Assembly (NCBI GenBank): GCA_002449765.1
Contig: DJXN01000012.1
Coordinates: 62,001-126,000 of the forward strand
Reading direction: 5' to 3'
Length of the DNA: 64,000 bases
DNA from: Fibrobacter sp. UBA7003
GTDB taxonomy: Bacteria > Fibrobacterota > Fibrobacteria > Fibrobacterales > Fibrobacteraceae
Below the pieces are notes generated by a model. It worked only from the letters and a program-made list of their open reading frames with translations. It made no database searches and was not told the origin of the DNA. Of this stretch, positions 18,301-25,483 are shown piece by piece. Each line of letters opens with the position of its first letter. Positions within the stretch are counted from its first letter, which is position 1. The position numbers and the translations under genes are program-made.

Positions 18301-18391
18301 CAAGGCGAAGGCCTTCCCCACCGGCAAATACACCCTCAAGATTAACGGCGAAGCCTTCAACGCCGAACAGAAGTTCTTCATCCTCAACTAA
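15305..18391 (+). CDS. Large secreted double pectate-lyase-fold protein with sorting domain
   Basis: 1028 residues. Start ATG 15305 follows a GAGG site; a signal peptide (FLAVLCTLVLGAFAQ) comes first. Two pectate_lyase_3 modules begin with typical N-terminal motifs: VKADPYNAKGDGKEDDTEAI near residue 37 and ITGDYGGRANDGSDDSKAI near 365. Both carry right-handed beta-helix repeats. A small beta-domain (about 625-715) is followed by a DNRLRE/CBM96-like module (TDENLRVAHDKNDAGKIYLK). The C-terminal 80 residues (FPTGKYTLKINGEAFN near the end) resemble a type IX secretion sorting domain. The family includes polygalacturonases, lyases and other glycanases; the substrate is not proved. It is the central gene of the pectin-like cluster 12940-20115. 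Confidence 0.83.
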   Translation: MFFLRTFRTFLAVLCTLVLGAFAQVEFPMGAEVVNVKADPYNAKGDGKEDDTEAIQRALNDHPDGDYIIYLPHGIYKISSALTWPTANGKPEKDYRRTILQGENMGSTIITLQDDVPGFENPDFPQAVIYTGDGPAQRQRNAIRDLTIRTGKKNPGAIGIRFNAAIQGNITNVKVQSGDSAGVYGIDMGFTENIGPLLLKNVEVNGFDVGVYTAGTTNSMTFEHLTLGGQKKYGLDNDGQMIATRGLRFKGNAPAVYNHGTDASLVIVDATLEYDPGKNVAKPTTAIVNEGQLFARAVIVSKFKSKIKSTVKAHNEEFSNTEIIEFSTQENHQLCHSPKQSMRLSVTETPTGSDQKSMYWTSITGDYGGRANDGSDDSKAIQSAIDDGAETIFFPPGGRWTINRDIYLRNRIHRIIGTEGKIDGKGKFIIEEGTFHDITIERFSTFGSGIINNSKRTVLLKNMYVKSFETSEFGNGDVFLEDVSVGTIQMNYQKLWGRQVTMIGDTKGAKITNNGGTLWILGLTVKDGNTILNNFNKASAELLGVNVIASDKAKNAPMFINDNSNLSIVGLKETLTRGNPYVKIVEESRQGSKVYVLKNTELPKNESGGIMMNLYTGYAPKQGHNDPPKASMAKELILVQPNRLKLTGTVEDDGRGDGLCRVPVVWKKGVGPGKVTFSDSTEYETDVSFTASGRYNILFTANDGYQTGADTGKVYVFDKRYTTFDHSGDNIPSGRGADTWISQFDNYSPHGTDENLRVAHDKNDAGKIYLKFDLSVLPGPLFDVALKLDFDPDSIKKPVQLNIFGLKETAKEMNFGEDKLGVDWKSDELTWENAPANLDQPGGQFNIRKNSGGGIDTKYADFLGIITLNPKAPLGAFLRTPTLTEFFKRKHPSNLYTLILTAVEPGETHIRSHNSGKDVAPTLYVGYYDNTRSVGGDAMDGGYTLSKVNIDIVNLECNFDLTVGYPQFVQIEIINESGKRMLTVAAREVPGEKKINFKFKAKAFPTGKYTLKINGEAFNAEQKFFILN

Positions 18392-18411
18392 CGCGATTCC
18401 CCGGTATCCCT

Positions 18412-20115
18412 ATGAACAAGCTTCTTTCTGCACTCATCCTCCTTGCCGCACTCCTTATCGCGTGCAGCGAGACAACGCATACAAACACATCGTCCGTCAC
18501 CGACGGCAACGAAAGCTTTGCGGGGGAATCGTTCAGTTCGAGTTCCTCGCTCAGCACGCGCCTCGACATCGACTACCGCGACACCATCGACATCGGCGAG
18601 ACGATGAACTTCTACATGGAAATGGCCACGTGGGACACCGTCAAGGTCAAGAAGGATTCCACCGACAAGAAGTCCGAAGATTCCACCTACGTCGAGAAGG
18701 TCTGCCACGACGACATCGTCTGTCTCGACAGTTCGAACACGACCGTTTCGCTGTTCCTCGGGTCGTTTCCGAAGGGAACCCGCATAAACGTTGCCGCAGC
18801 GACCAGCGGCACAGAAGGGGACACCATCCGCGTCCGGAGCGAAAAATCCGTCAATCTCAGGACGACCGGACCCGTCTGGAACTCCACGAAAAAAGATTCC
18901 GTCTACTCAGACTACATGCATTCCGGCTCCGGAGCCGACATGCTCCAAAACAGCTTCGTCGTGTTCAACGAGGATTTCTACTACCTCGACCTCAAGGCTA
19001 AATTCGACACTTCCGCCCACCTGCGCATCAAGGTCGACGTCGACACCTCCTACTACAATTACACCGGAGACTCCTCCCATATCGACATCGACTTGCGCGA
19101 TACCGTCCGCGGCATTCTCGTCATCGGCGAAGCCCCCAAGAGCATCGAAATCGCCTTCAAGGTCGAAACCGGCTTCAGCGTGAACCTCTCCGTGCAGGGA
19201 GATGGGATCAACAAGTATGAACTGATTGACAAGGACAGCAATGTCTACTCCCCCGAGACAAACACGCTCGACACCCTGCTCGTCACCAACGATTCTTCCG
19301 CATGGACCCTCAGGCTGAATCCGAGCAACGTGGTAAGCTTCCTCTCCGGGCCTTTCGCCACCTTCGAAGCCGCCACGCGCTTCCGCAGGCTGAACCAGGG
19401 AGAATACCTCGCTAACCCCGATTCCATCGTCTATCCCGGCGACACCCTCGTCATCGTGCGTCCGGCAAACGATTCCACCAAGTACTACCTGCGCCAGGAC
19501 CACTACGTGTGGCTCGCCGACCTCAAGAAGGGAGACTCCATCGTCGTCTACCACGAAATGCAGGGCTACTGCAAGTACATGGAATGCAACGGCACGCCGA
19601 AAGCCTACTATGCACTCATCAACGCGAAGGGTGATTCCGTCGGCACCATCAACAGCCTCCAGCACGGCTACAAGGCCAAGAAGGACGGTGCGCTCTACCT
19701 GCGCTACCTCCAGCTCAATTCGAAGGCGCTTACCGATTCGAACCTCACCCTCCGGACGTTCATCCAGCGCCCGGGCTCGCTCGATTCCCTCAAGTTCTAC
19801 AACGAGGCCAAGGACGTCACCTACAAGACCATGAGCGTCGATTCCGGCGACACCGTACGCCTGGACAAGTTCTCCTTCCAGACCGTCCCCTACAAGACGA
19901 GTTCCAACGTCAAGTGGTTCGTCCCCTGCGAAGACCTCACCGCCCTCGGCACCGAATCTTATATCAGACAGATGGAAATCTGCAAGGGCGAACAGGAAAT
20001 CTCCTCGTACTACCTGATTGCCCAGGATGGTGCAGAAGAAAGGACGGCCAGGCTCATCGCACAGAGCATGGCAGACCCCCTGATGAGGGACACTTTGACC
20101 GTCCTGGTGCGCTAA
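18412..20115 (+). CDS. Large lipoprotein, function unknown
   Basis: 567 residues. Lipoprotein signal MNKLLSALILLAALLIACSE with lipobox cysteine at 18, then a short serine-rich stretch (SFSSSSSLSTR). The mature part is acidic and beta-rich, with repeated segments such as DIDYRDTIDIGETMNFYMEM and DIDLRDTVRGILVIGEAP that suggest several Ig-like or jelly-roll domains. It starts 20 nt after the pectate-lyase-fold gene and is probably co-transcribed, so a surface partner role for that protein is a reasonable guess. No catalytic motif recognised. Confidence 0.8.
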   Translation: MNKLLSALILLAALLIACSETTHTNTSSVTDGNESFAGESFSSSSSLSTRLDIDYRDTIDIGETMNFYMEMATWDTVKVKKDSTDKKSEDSTYVEKVCHDDIVCLDSSNTTVSLFLGSFPKGTRINVAAATSGTEGDTIRVRSEKSVNLRTTGPVWNSTKKDSVYSDYMHSGSGADMLQNSFVVFNEDFYYLDLKAKFDTSAHLRIKVDVDTSYYNYTGDSSHIDIDLRDTVRGILVIGEAPKSIEIAFKVETGFSVNLSVQGDGINKYELIDKDSNVYSPETNTLDTLLVTNDSSAWTLRLNPSNVVSFLSGPFATFEAATRFRRLNQGEYLANPDSIVYPGDTLVIVRPANDSTKYYLRQDHYVWLADLKKGDSIVVYHEMQGYCKYMECNGTPKAYYALINAKGDSVGTINSLQHGYKAKKDGALYLRYLQLNSKALTDSNLTLRTFIQRPGSLDSLKFYNEAKDVTYKTMSVDSGDTVRLDKFSFQTVPYKTSSNVKWFVPCEDLTALGTESYIRQMEICKGEQEISSYYLIAQDGAEERTARLIAQSMADPLMRDTLTVLVR

Positions 20116-20236
20116 AGGTCGGACCAGCCCTTGAAGACCGCCCCGATTTTACTATTTTTGGGGCCTAATCTTGCAAGTCGCGCCAAGCTCTGCCAACCTG
20201 CAAGCTGAACCAAAGAGCTTCCTCAAAGAGGTAACT

Positions 20237-20842
20237 ATGTCCTCCTTCCGTGGACCAAAAGGTAAAGTAGCGCGCTCCCTCGGAGTCGCCGTTTCTCAGA
20301 AGACACAAAAGGCTCTCGACCGCCGCAACTTCGCGCCCGGCCAGCATGGCCAGAACCGCAAGAAGTCCGCTTCCGTGTACAAGCAGCAGCTCGTCGAAAA
20401 GCAGCGTCTTCGCTTCACCTACAACATTTCCGAAGCACAGCTCGCCAAGGCTTACAAGGAAGCCAACCGTCGCGAAGGCTCTGCCGGTGACAACCTGATG
20501 ATCTTGCTCGAAACCCGCCTGGACGCTCTCGTCTACCGCATGGGTTTTGCCCGCACCATCTTCGCTGCCCGCCAGTACGTCGCACACGGCCACTTCGCCG
20601 TGAACGGTGTTCGTAGCTTCTCCCCCAGCCGCCTCGTGAAGGCCGGCGACGTGATTTCCGTGCGCGAACGTTCCAAGGAACACGTGCAGATCAAGGAAGC
20701 CATCGCTAACGCCCCGGCTGCTCCGGAATACCTGACTGTCGACGCCGGCAAGATGGAAGGCACGCTCGTGAAGCTCCCGCTCCGCGAACAGATCCCCGTC
20801 AAGCTCGAAGAACAGCTCGTCGTGGAATACTACTCCAGGTAG
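20237..20842 (+). CDS. rpsD: 30S ribosomal protein S4
   Basis: 201 residues. It has the S4 N-terminal region in the zinc-free form (no CxxC), the FAPGQHGQNRKK block, and the S4 RNA-binding domain (LETRLDALVYRMGFARTIFAA and VNGVRSFSPS). S4 nucleates 30S assembly by binding 16S rRNA. Start ATG 20237 has AAAGAGG at the right distance. The gene stands alone, with its own TATTTTTGGGGCC promoter-like sequence (about 20152) and a terminator after it, instead of lying between rpsK and rpoA. A roughly 75-nt leader could hold an autoregulatory S4 site, but I cannot define one. Confidence 0.96.
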   Translation: MSSFRGPKGKVARSLGVAVSQKTQKALDRRNFAPGQHGQNRKKSASVYKQQLVEKQRLRFTYNISEAQLAKAYKEANRREGSAGDNLMILLETRLDALVYRMGFARTIFAARQYVAHGHFAVNGVRSFSPSRLVKAGDVISVRERSKEHVQIKEAIANAPAAPEYLTVDAGKMEGTLVKLPLREQIPVKLEEQLVVEYYSR

Positions 20843-20867
20843 TAAACCATACAAACGAAAGTTTGAG

Positions 20868-20896
20868 AAAACGCCCGGCGAATGCCGAGCGTTTTT
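20868..20896 (+). terminator. Rho-independent terminator of rpsD
   Basis: Arms CGCCCGGC and GCCGAGCG around a GAAT loop, bordered by AAAA on the left and TTTTT on the right. The A-run on the left could let it serve the convergent gspE/pilB-type gene as well. Confidence 0.85.
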
Positions 20897-20947
20897 CTTT
20901 TGCAGTTTCGAATCGCGCAAGAAGGAGGGAGCCGGTGCTCCCCACAA

Positions 20948-22882
20948 TCAGTCGTCCGCAGCGGACGCGCCCACCGCCTGTTCTAGCGTGGTGAGGCCCT
21001 GCAGCGCCTTGTTGATGCCGTCCATGCGGAGCGTAATCATGTCGCATTCCTTCATGGCGCAGCGCTTGATCTCGTCGCCGGATGCGCGGCGGATAACGAG
21101 GTTACGCACGGATTCGTTCGGCACCAGGAACTCGTAGATACCGCAACGGCCCTTGTAGCCCGAACCGTCGCACTTCTCGCAGCCCTTGCCGTGGTAGAAC
21201 TGCATGTCCGGGGAGAGGTGCAGTTCGTCGCGAAGGGAGTCGGAAATTTCCACCGGCTCCTTGCAGTACTTGCAGATGCGGCGCACCAGACGCTGGGCCA
21301 GGATGCCCTTGATAGCGGTAGAAACAAGGAACGGTTCCAGGCCCATTTCCAGCAAGCGCGGGAACGAACCGGCAGCATCGTTTGTATGGAGCGTACTGAA
21401 GACCAAGTGACCCGTCAATGCAGCTTCGATAGCCATGGACGATGTCTCCTGGTCACGCATTTCACCGATCATGATGACGTCCGGGTCCTGACGGAGCAAG
21501 GCGCGGATGCCCGCCGCGAAGGTAAAGCCCGCGGCATTGTTAATTTGTCCCTGGTTGACGCCGTCGATGTTAAGTTCGACCGGGTCCTCCATGGTAGAAA
21601 TATTGATCGTAGAATCGAGAATCTCGCGGATGGAAGCGTAAAGCGTGGTGGACTTACCGGAACCCGTAGGACCGGTAACGAGGATAATGCCGTTCGGAAG
21701 GTTAATCGCCTCGAGGAACTGCTTGAGCACTCGGGAATCGAAACCCATTTCGCGGAGCGGGAACTGACCCGAGTTCGGGTCCAAGATACGCATAACGATC
21801 TTTTCGCAGACACCGCGCTTGCGGAGCGAAATAGGGAACGAGCTCACACGGAGGTCGACTTCGGAACCCTTGTAGCGCACCGTGAAGCGTCCGTCCAACG
21901 GGCGACGCTTTTCGGCGATGTCCATCTTGGAGAGGAGCTTGATACGCGAAAGGATCTGCGGCATGAGGCGCGCGGGAATCGGAGCCATCACCTGCAGGTC
22001 GCCGTCGATACGGTAACGGAGCTTGAGGAAGGTCTCCTGCGGTTCGAGGTGAATATCGGAAGCATGTCGTGCAATCGCTTCGTGAATCAAGGTCGTCACG
22101 ATTTTCACCACCGCGCGTCCTTCTTCGTCGGTCAGTTCGGGCTCGTCGTTACCGCCCTGGCCGCGTTCCACCGTTTCGAGTTCCTCGCCATCCTTGGTTT
22201 CGCCGATAAGTTCGGCAAGGGATTCTTCGGCGGGGCCGTGGCCCGCAAACACGCGTTCGATAGTCTTCTGGATGTCGGCCTCGGAGGCCATCACCACATC
22301 CACTTCCATCTTGACCTTGAACTTGACGATCTGGATGACGCGCATGTTGGTCGGGTCCGCCATGGCAAGCGTAAGCGCCTCACGGACAACCTTGCGTTCG
22401 TCCTCGTTCTTCGAGATGAACAGCGGCACCACCTTGTAGGTCTTGCACATGTCTTCGGGCAGGTAGGTGTAGGCCTCGGAATCTATGGCGAAGTTTTCGA
22501 GCTTCACATAGGGCACTTCGAACTGCCTGGAAAGAATCTCGATAAGGCGTTCTTCCTGCATGTAGCCGAGGTCCACCAAGGTTCGGCCGAGACGCTTGCC
22601 GCTCGCCTTCTGCATTTCGAGGGCCTTCTCCAGCTGTTCCTGGTTGATGTAGCCCTGCGCAAGAAGCATCTCGCCGATACGCATCTTGGTCGTCGACTGC
22701 ATCTGCACGCCGAGGATGCTTGTCAGTGCGTCTTCCGTCACCATACCGAGACGGACCAGGATCTTCGCAAGGGCCATGCCCGTACGCTTGTGTTCAGAAA
22801 CGGCATGGGCCAGCTGGTCTTCGTCCAGGACTCCCTGACGGAGCAGCAATTCGCCCAAGTTCATTTTCACGTTGCTTATCAT
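20948..22882 (-). CDS. PilB/GspE-type secretion or pilus assembly ATPase
   Basis: 644 residues. Two MshEN-type N-terminal repeats (LGELLLRQGVLDEDQLAHAV and IGEMLLAQGYINQEQLEKAL), then the GspE catalytic domain: Walker A TGPTGSGKSTTLYA, Walker B VIMIGEMRDQET, and a tetracysteine zinc motif (CKYCKEP and CEKCDGSGYKGRCG). The enzyme powers assembly of pseudopili or type IV pili from the cytoplasmic side. Start ATG 22882 overlaps the thiL stop (ATGA). The secretin and pseudopilin operon lies far away at 51031-55360 and lacks its own ATPase, so this protein may serve it. MshEN repeats in the family can bind c-di-GMP; binding residues were not verified. Confidence 0.92.
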   Translation of the reverse strand: MISNVKMNLGELLLRQGVLDEDQLAHAVSEHKRTGMALAKILVRLGMVTEDALTSILGVQMQSTTKMRIGEMLLAQGYINQEQLEKALEMQKASGKRLGRTLVDLGYMQEERLIEILSRQFEVPYVKLENFAIDSEAYTYLPEDMCKTYKVVPLFISKNEDERKVVREALTLAMADPTNMRVIQIVKFKVKMEVDVVMASEADIQKTIERVFAGHGPAEESLAELIGETKDGEELETVERGQGGNDEPELTDEEGRAVVKIVTTLIHEAIARHASDIHLEPQETFLKLRYRIDGDLQVMAPIPARLMPQILSRIKLLSKMDIAEKRRPLDGRFTVRYKGSEVDLRVSSFPISLRKRGVCEKIVMRILDPNSGQFPLREMGFDSRVLKQFLEAINLPNGIILVTGPTGSGKSTTLYASIREILDSTINISTMEDPVELNIDGVNQGQINNAAGFTFAAGIRALLRQDPDVIMIGEMRDQETSSMAIEAALTGHLVFSTLHTNDAAGSFPRLLEMGLEPFLVSTAIKGILAQRLVRRICKYCKEPVEISDSLRDELHLSPDMQFYHGKGCEKCDGSGYKGRCGIYEFLVPNESVRNLVIRRASGDEIKRCAMKECDMITLRMDGINKALQGLTTLEQAVGASAADD

Positions 22883-23862
22883 AAATGCGACCACGCTTGT
22901 GCTTTGACAATTTCAACACGGCCGTCCTTACGCACCATGCTCACGCCGGAACCGGCCTTTACGGAACCAATTCGCGTCAAGCACTGCGACAAGGCGGCAT
23001 TTTTTAAAAATATATCATTTTTTAAAGAAAATGCACATAATAGTTGATATTCCTCACCACCATTCAACGCAAATTCCAGGGGATCGAGCCCGAACCGGTC
23101 CGCAAGCCTGCGAACATCGGCATCCACGGGCAGCAGGCCCTCTTCGATTTCGATTGCGACCCCAGACGAAAGGGCAAGGTGGTTCAGTTCGGAGGAAAGG
23201 CCATCGCTGATATCCATGCAGGCCCCGCACACGCCATGCTTCACGAGTTCCGCGCCACAGCGTTCGTCGATTTGAGGGGCGAGGTGGTAGTCGGCGAGGC
23301 GCGCGAAATCCGCGCGAGCGTCCGGGCGGTTCATGAGAAGCCAGAGCCCCGCCGCCGACTTGCCCAGCGTTCCCGCGACATACACGCCGTCGCCCGGACG
23401 CGCGCCGCTGCGCAGCAGCGGCGAACCGCCTTCCATCTGGCCAAGAAGCGTCGTCGAGAACATGCCGCACTCCCCCGCAACCGTATCGCCGCCAATCAGG
23501 GCGATTCCGCGCCGCGCAAAGCCTTCGGAAACGGCACGGCAGATGCGGTCTCGCACCTCGGCATTCCACGCCTTATTCACGCAAATGCCGAATACGGCGA
23601 GCTTCGGCACGCCGCCCATCGCGGATATGTCCGAGACGTTCGATACAATATGCTTTTCGACCGCCTGTTCGGGAGTGGACCAGTCCAGGCGAAAATGCGA
23701 ACCTTCCACCGAGAGGTCCTTCGTCACGAGCCACCCGTCAAAGAGCGCGCAATCGTCTCCCGCGGGCAACCAGTCACGGTTCCCCGGTGCTTTCGGGTCC
23801 GGGGCAACGCTGTTTTCTAGAATCTTGCGAACAAAATTAAACTCGCCTAAATTAGGGAACAT
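22879..23862 (-). CDS. thiL: Thiamine-monophosphate kinase
   Basis: 327 residues, normal length. Shows the family blocks GDDCALFDG (ATP and metal-binding Asp pair), NVSDISAMGG, GGDTVAGECGMFSTT, and CMDISDGLSSELNHLA near residue 212. It phosphorylates thiamine monophosphate to the active cofactor thiamine diphosphate. ATG 23862 stands 6 nt after a TAAATT -10 with no ribosome binding site. Its stop overlaps the start of the PilB/GspE gene, an operon partner with no evident functional link. Confidence 0.95.
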   Translation of the reverse strand: MFPNLGEFNFVRKILENSVAPDPKAPGNRDWLPAGDDCALFDGWLVTKDLSVEGSHFRLDWSTPEQAVEKHIVSNVSDISAMGGVPKLAVFGICVNKAWNAEVRDRICRAVSEGFARRGIALIGGDTVAGECGMFSTTLLGQMEGGSPLLRSGARPGDGVYVAGTLGKSAAGLWLLMNRPDARADFARLADYHLAPQIDERCGAELVKHGVCGACMDISDGLSSELNHLALSSGVAIEIEEGLLPVDADVRRLADRFGLDPLEFALNGGEEYQLLCAFSLKNDIFLKNAALSQCLTRIGSVKAGSGVSMVRKDGRVEIVKAQAWSHL

Positions 23863-23868
23863 ACCCCA

Positions 23869-23874
23869 AATTTA
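23869..23874 (-). promoter_or_regulatory. -10 element of thiL (leaderless type)
   Basis: TAAATT on the minus strand, followed by TGGGGT and the ATG at 23862. The TTTGG after the -10 core is shared with promoters of nadE, the SulP gene, the GT2 gene and mnmA. Confidence 0.55.
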
Positions 23875-24002
23875 AATAACTCGCGCCCCCTCCAAAAAAA
23901 CATCTTGGCGACAAATGGTGGATAAGTTGGCAATAATCGTGGGGTAAAAAATAAAAGTTCAAAACACCCTAAAAAATCTATTCACAATTCAAAATAAATA
24001 CC

Positions 24003-24008
24003 TATCTT
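24003..24008 (+). promoter_or_regulatory. -10 element of the receiver-like gene
   Basis: TATCTT, 7 nt before the GTG at 24016. A TTCACA at 23981-23986, 16 nt upstream, is a fair -35 match. The start codon would be at or beside +1. Confidence 0.45.
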
Positions 24009-24015
24009 TTAATCC

Positions 24016-24444
24016 GTGGGACACATATTCTTCATAACGCCATCTTCCCCGGGCAGCCTCGACCGCATGAGCCAGTGGACTCTCCGGTGGCTCCTGGAAA
24101 ACGACATGGCCGAGGACTGCACCATGTACACGTGCAACTCCGTGGAAGAGGCCTCCGGCATCCTGGAGACGGCCCTCATCGTAGGCGAGACCCCGTCTCT
24201 CATCATCTTCGACCATGCCGACCGCCCCACAGACGTAAACATCGAGTTCAGCAAAAGGCTCCACAGCAGCATCCCGGAATCGTGGATTGTGGAAATCGTC
24301 CCGGATTCCATGCCTATCCAGAAGGACATCGACAACAGCCTCTACTGGATCCGCCGACCGCTCGACGAAGACGAATGGCGCGAGACGCTCGAACAGGTGC
24401 TGTGCAAGACACCGACCCCGCAATGGGCGAGCACAGAAATCTAG
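24016..24444 (+). CDS. Receiver-like small protein, unknown
   Basis: 142 residues from GTG 24016. Alternating hydrophobic strands and helices (HIFFITPSSPG; SLIIFDHADRP; SWIVEIVPDS; LYWIRRPLDEDEW) resemble a CheY-like receiver fold, with IIFDHAD at the position of the phosphoacceptor strand and an RRP turn near the KP position. The lysine itself is not conserved, so this is at most a pseudo-receiver. It is followed after 10 nt by the TIM-barrel gene. The assignment rests on fold pattern only. Confidence 0.6.
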   Translation: MGHIFFITPSSPGSLDRMSQWTLRWLLENDMAEDCTMYTCNSVEEASGILETALIVGETPSLIIFDHADRPTDVNIEFSKRLHSSIPESWIVEIVPDSMPIQKDIDNSLYWIRRPLDEDEWRETLEQVLCKTPTPQWASTEI

Positions 24445-24454
24445 ATTTCCATAC

Positions 24455-25450
24455 ATGGAAAATCCGATTCTCAAAATCAAGGGCGTCAGCTATTTTGGCG
24501 TACGCGCGCCCAAGCACGTTCTTGCCGACATGGCCGACGTTAAGGCGGCAGGCTACAACGCGGTACTCCACACGTGGAGCGAAGAAGACGAACAGTATTA
24601 CTACGGAACGATGAAGGACATCGTGGACGGGAGCGCCGGAATGGGCCTCAAGGTCTACGTGAACCCGTGGGGCGTTGGGCGCGTGTTTGGTGGCGAGGCA
24701 TATTCGGAGCTTACCGCCCGCAATCACGACATGTGCCAGGTGGCGCTCGACGGCAAGCCCAAGGTGGCCGCCTGCCCGAACCATCCGGAATTCCGCGCCT
24801 ACATGCACAAATGGATTGAATCCGTTTGCGCGACAAAGGTCGACACGATTTTCTGGGACGAGCCGCATTTCTATTTCGAGAAGGGCGGACTGCAGAACTG
24901 GAGTTGCAGGTGTGAAAAGTGCCGGGCGCTGTTCAAGGCGCGTTTCGGCTACGAGATGCCCGCCGAACTTACCAACGACGTGTTGAAGTTCCGCGAGGAT
25001 TCGCTTATTGATTTTCTGAAAGAAATGACCGAGGACGTTCACGCGCGCGGCAAGCGCAACTGCGTGTGCATGCTTCCGCCCTGGTTTCCCGCAGGGCTCG
25101 ATGACTGGGGCCGTGTAGCCTCGCTCGAAAGCGTCGACGAAGTGGCCAGCGACCCGTACTGGGAACGCGGCGCCACCGAGGAATGGGTCCGCGAGAAGTA
25201 TGCCGAGACGGCCCGCAAATTGACGGATGTCGCCGCCAAGTACGGCAAGGCCGTACAGATGTGGGTAAAGGCGTACCAGATTGAAGCGGGCCGCGAAAAC
25301 GACCTCGCGATTGCTGTCGAAGAGAGCCGTGCCGCCGGCATCGACAATATCTTCGCGTGGAGCTACCGCGGCACCGAGACGCTCACCTGGCTAAAAAGCG
25401 ACAACCCGGACGAAGTCGCCCGAGTGTTTAGGGATGCTTTAAATGACTAG
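24455..25450 (+). CDS. TIM-barrel glycoside-hydrolase-like protein
   Basis: 331 residues, cytosolic (no signal peptide). The start ATG 24455 fits the natural N-terminus. Barrel strands include VYVNPWGVGRVFGG, DTIFWDEPHFYF (acidic pair at a strand end, typical of catalytic sites), CVCMLPPWFP and VQMWVKAY. A CRCEKCRALFKARFGYEMP segment gives a possible zinc-binding cysteine cluster of a kind seen in some hypothetical glycosyl hydrolases. The substrate is unknown. The lack of a secretion signal suggests it acts on imported oligosaccharides, or that it is not a hydrolase. Confidence 0.75.
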   Translation: MENPILKIKGVSYFGVRAPKHVLADMADVKAAGYNAVLHTWSEEDEQYYYGTMKDIVDGSAGMGLKVYVNPWGVGRVFGGEAYSELTARNHDMCQVALDGKPKVAACPNHPEFRAYMHKWIESVCATKVDTIFWDEPHFYFEKGGLQNWSCRCEKCRALFKARFGYEMPAELTNDVLKFREDSLIDFLKEMTEDVHARGKRNCVCMLPPWFPAGLDDWGRVASLESVDEVASDPYWERGATEEWVREKYAETARKLTDVAAKYGKAVQMWVKAYQIEAGRENDLAIAVEESRAAGIDNIFAWSYRGTETLTWLKSDNPDEVARVFRDALND

Positions 25451-25483
25451 GGAGGGCATGGGCACACCTGCAGTGTGCTTGAA

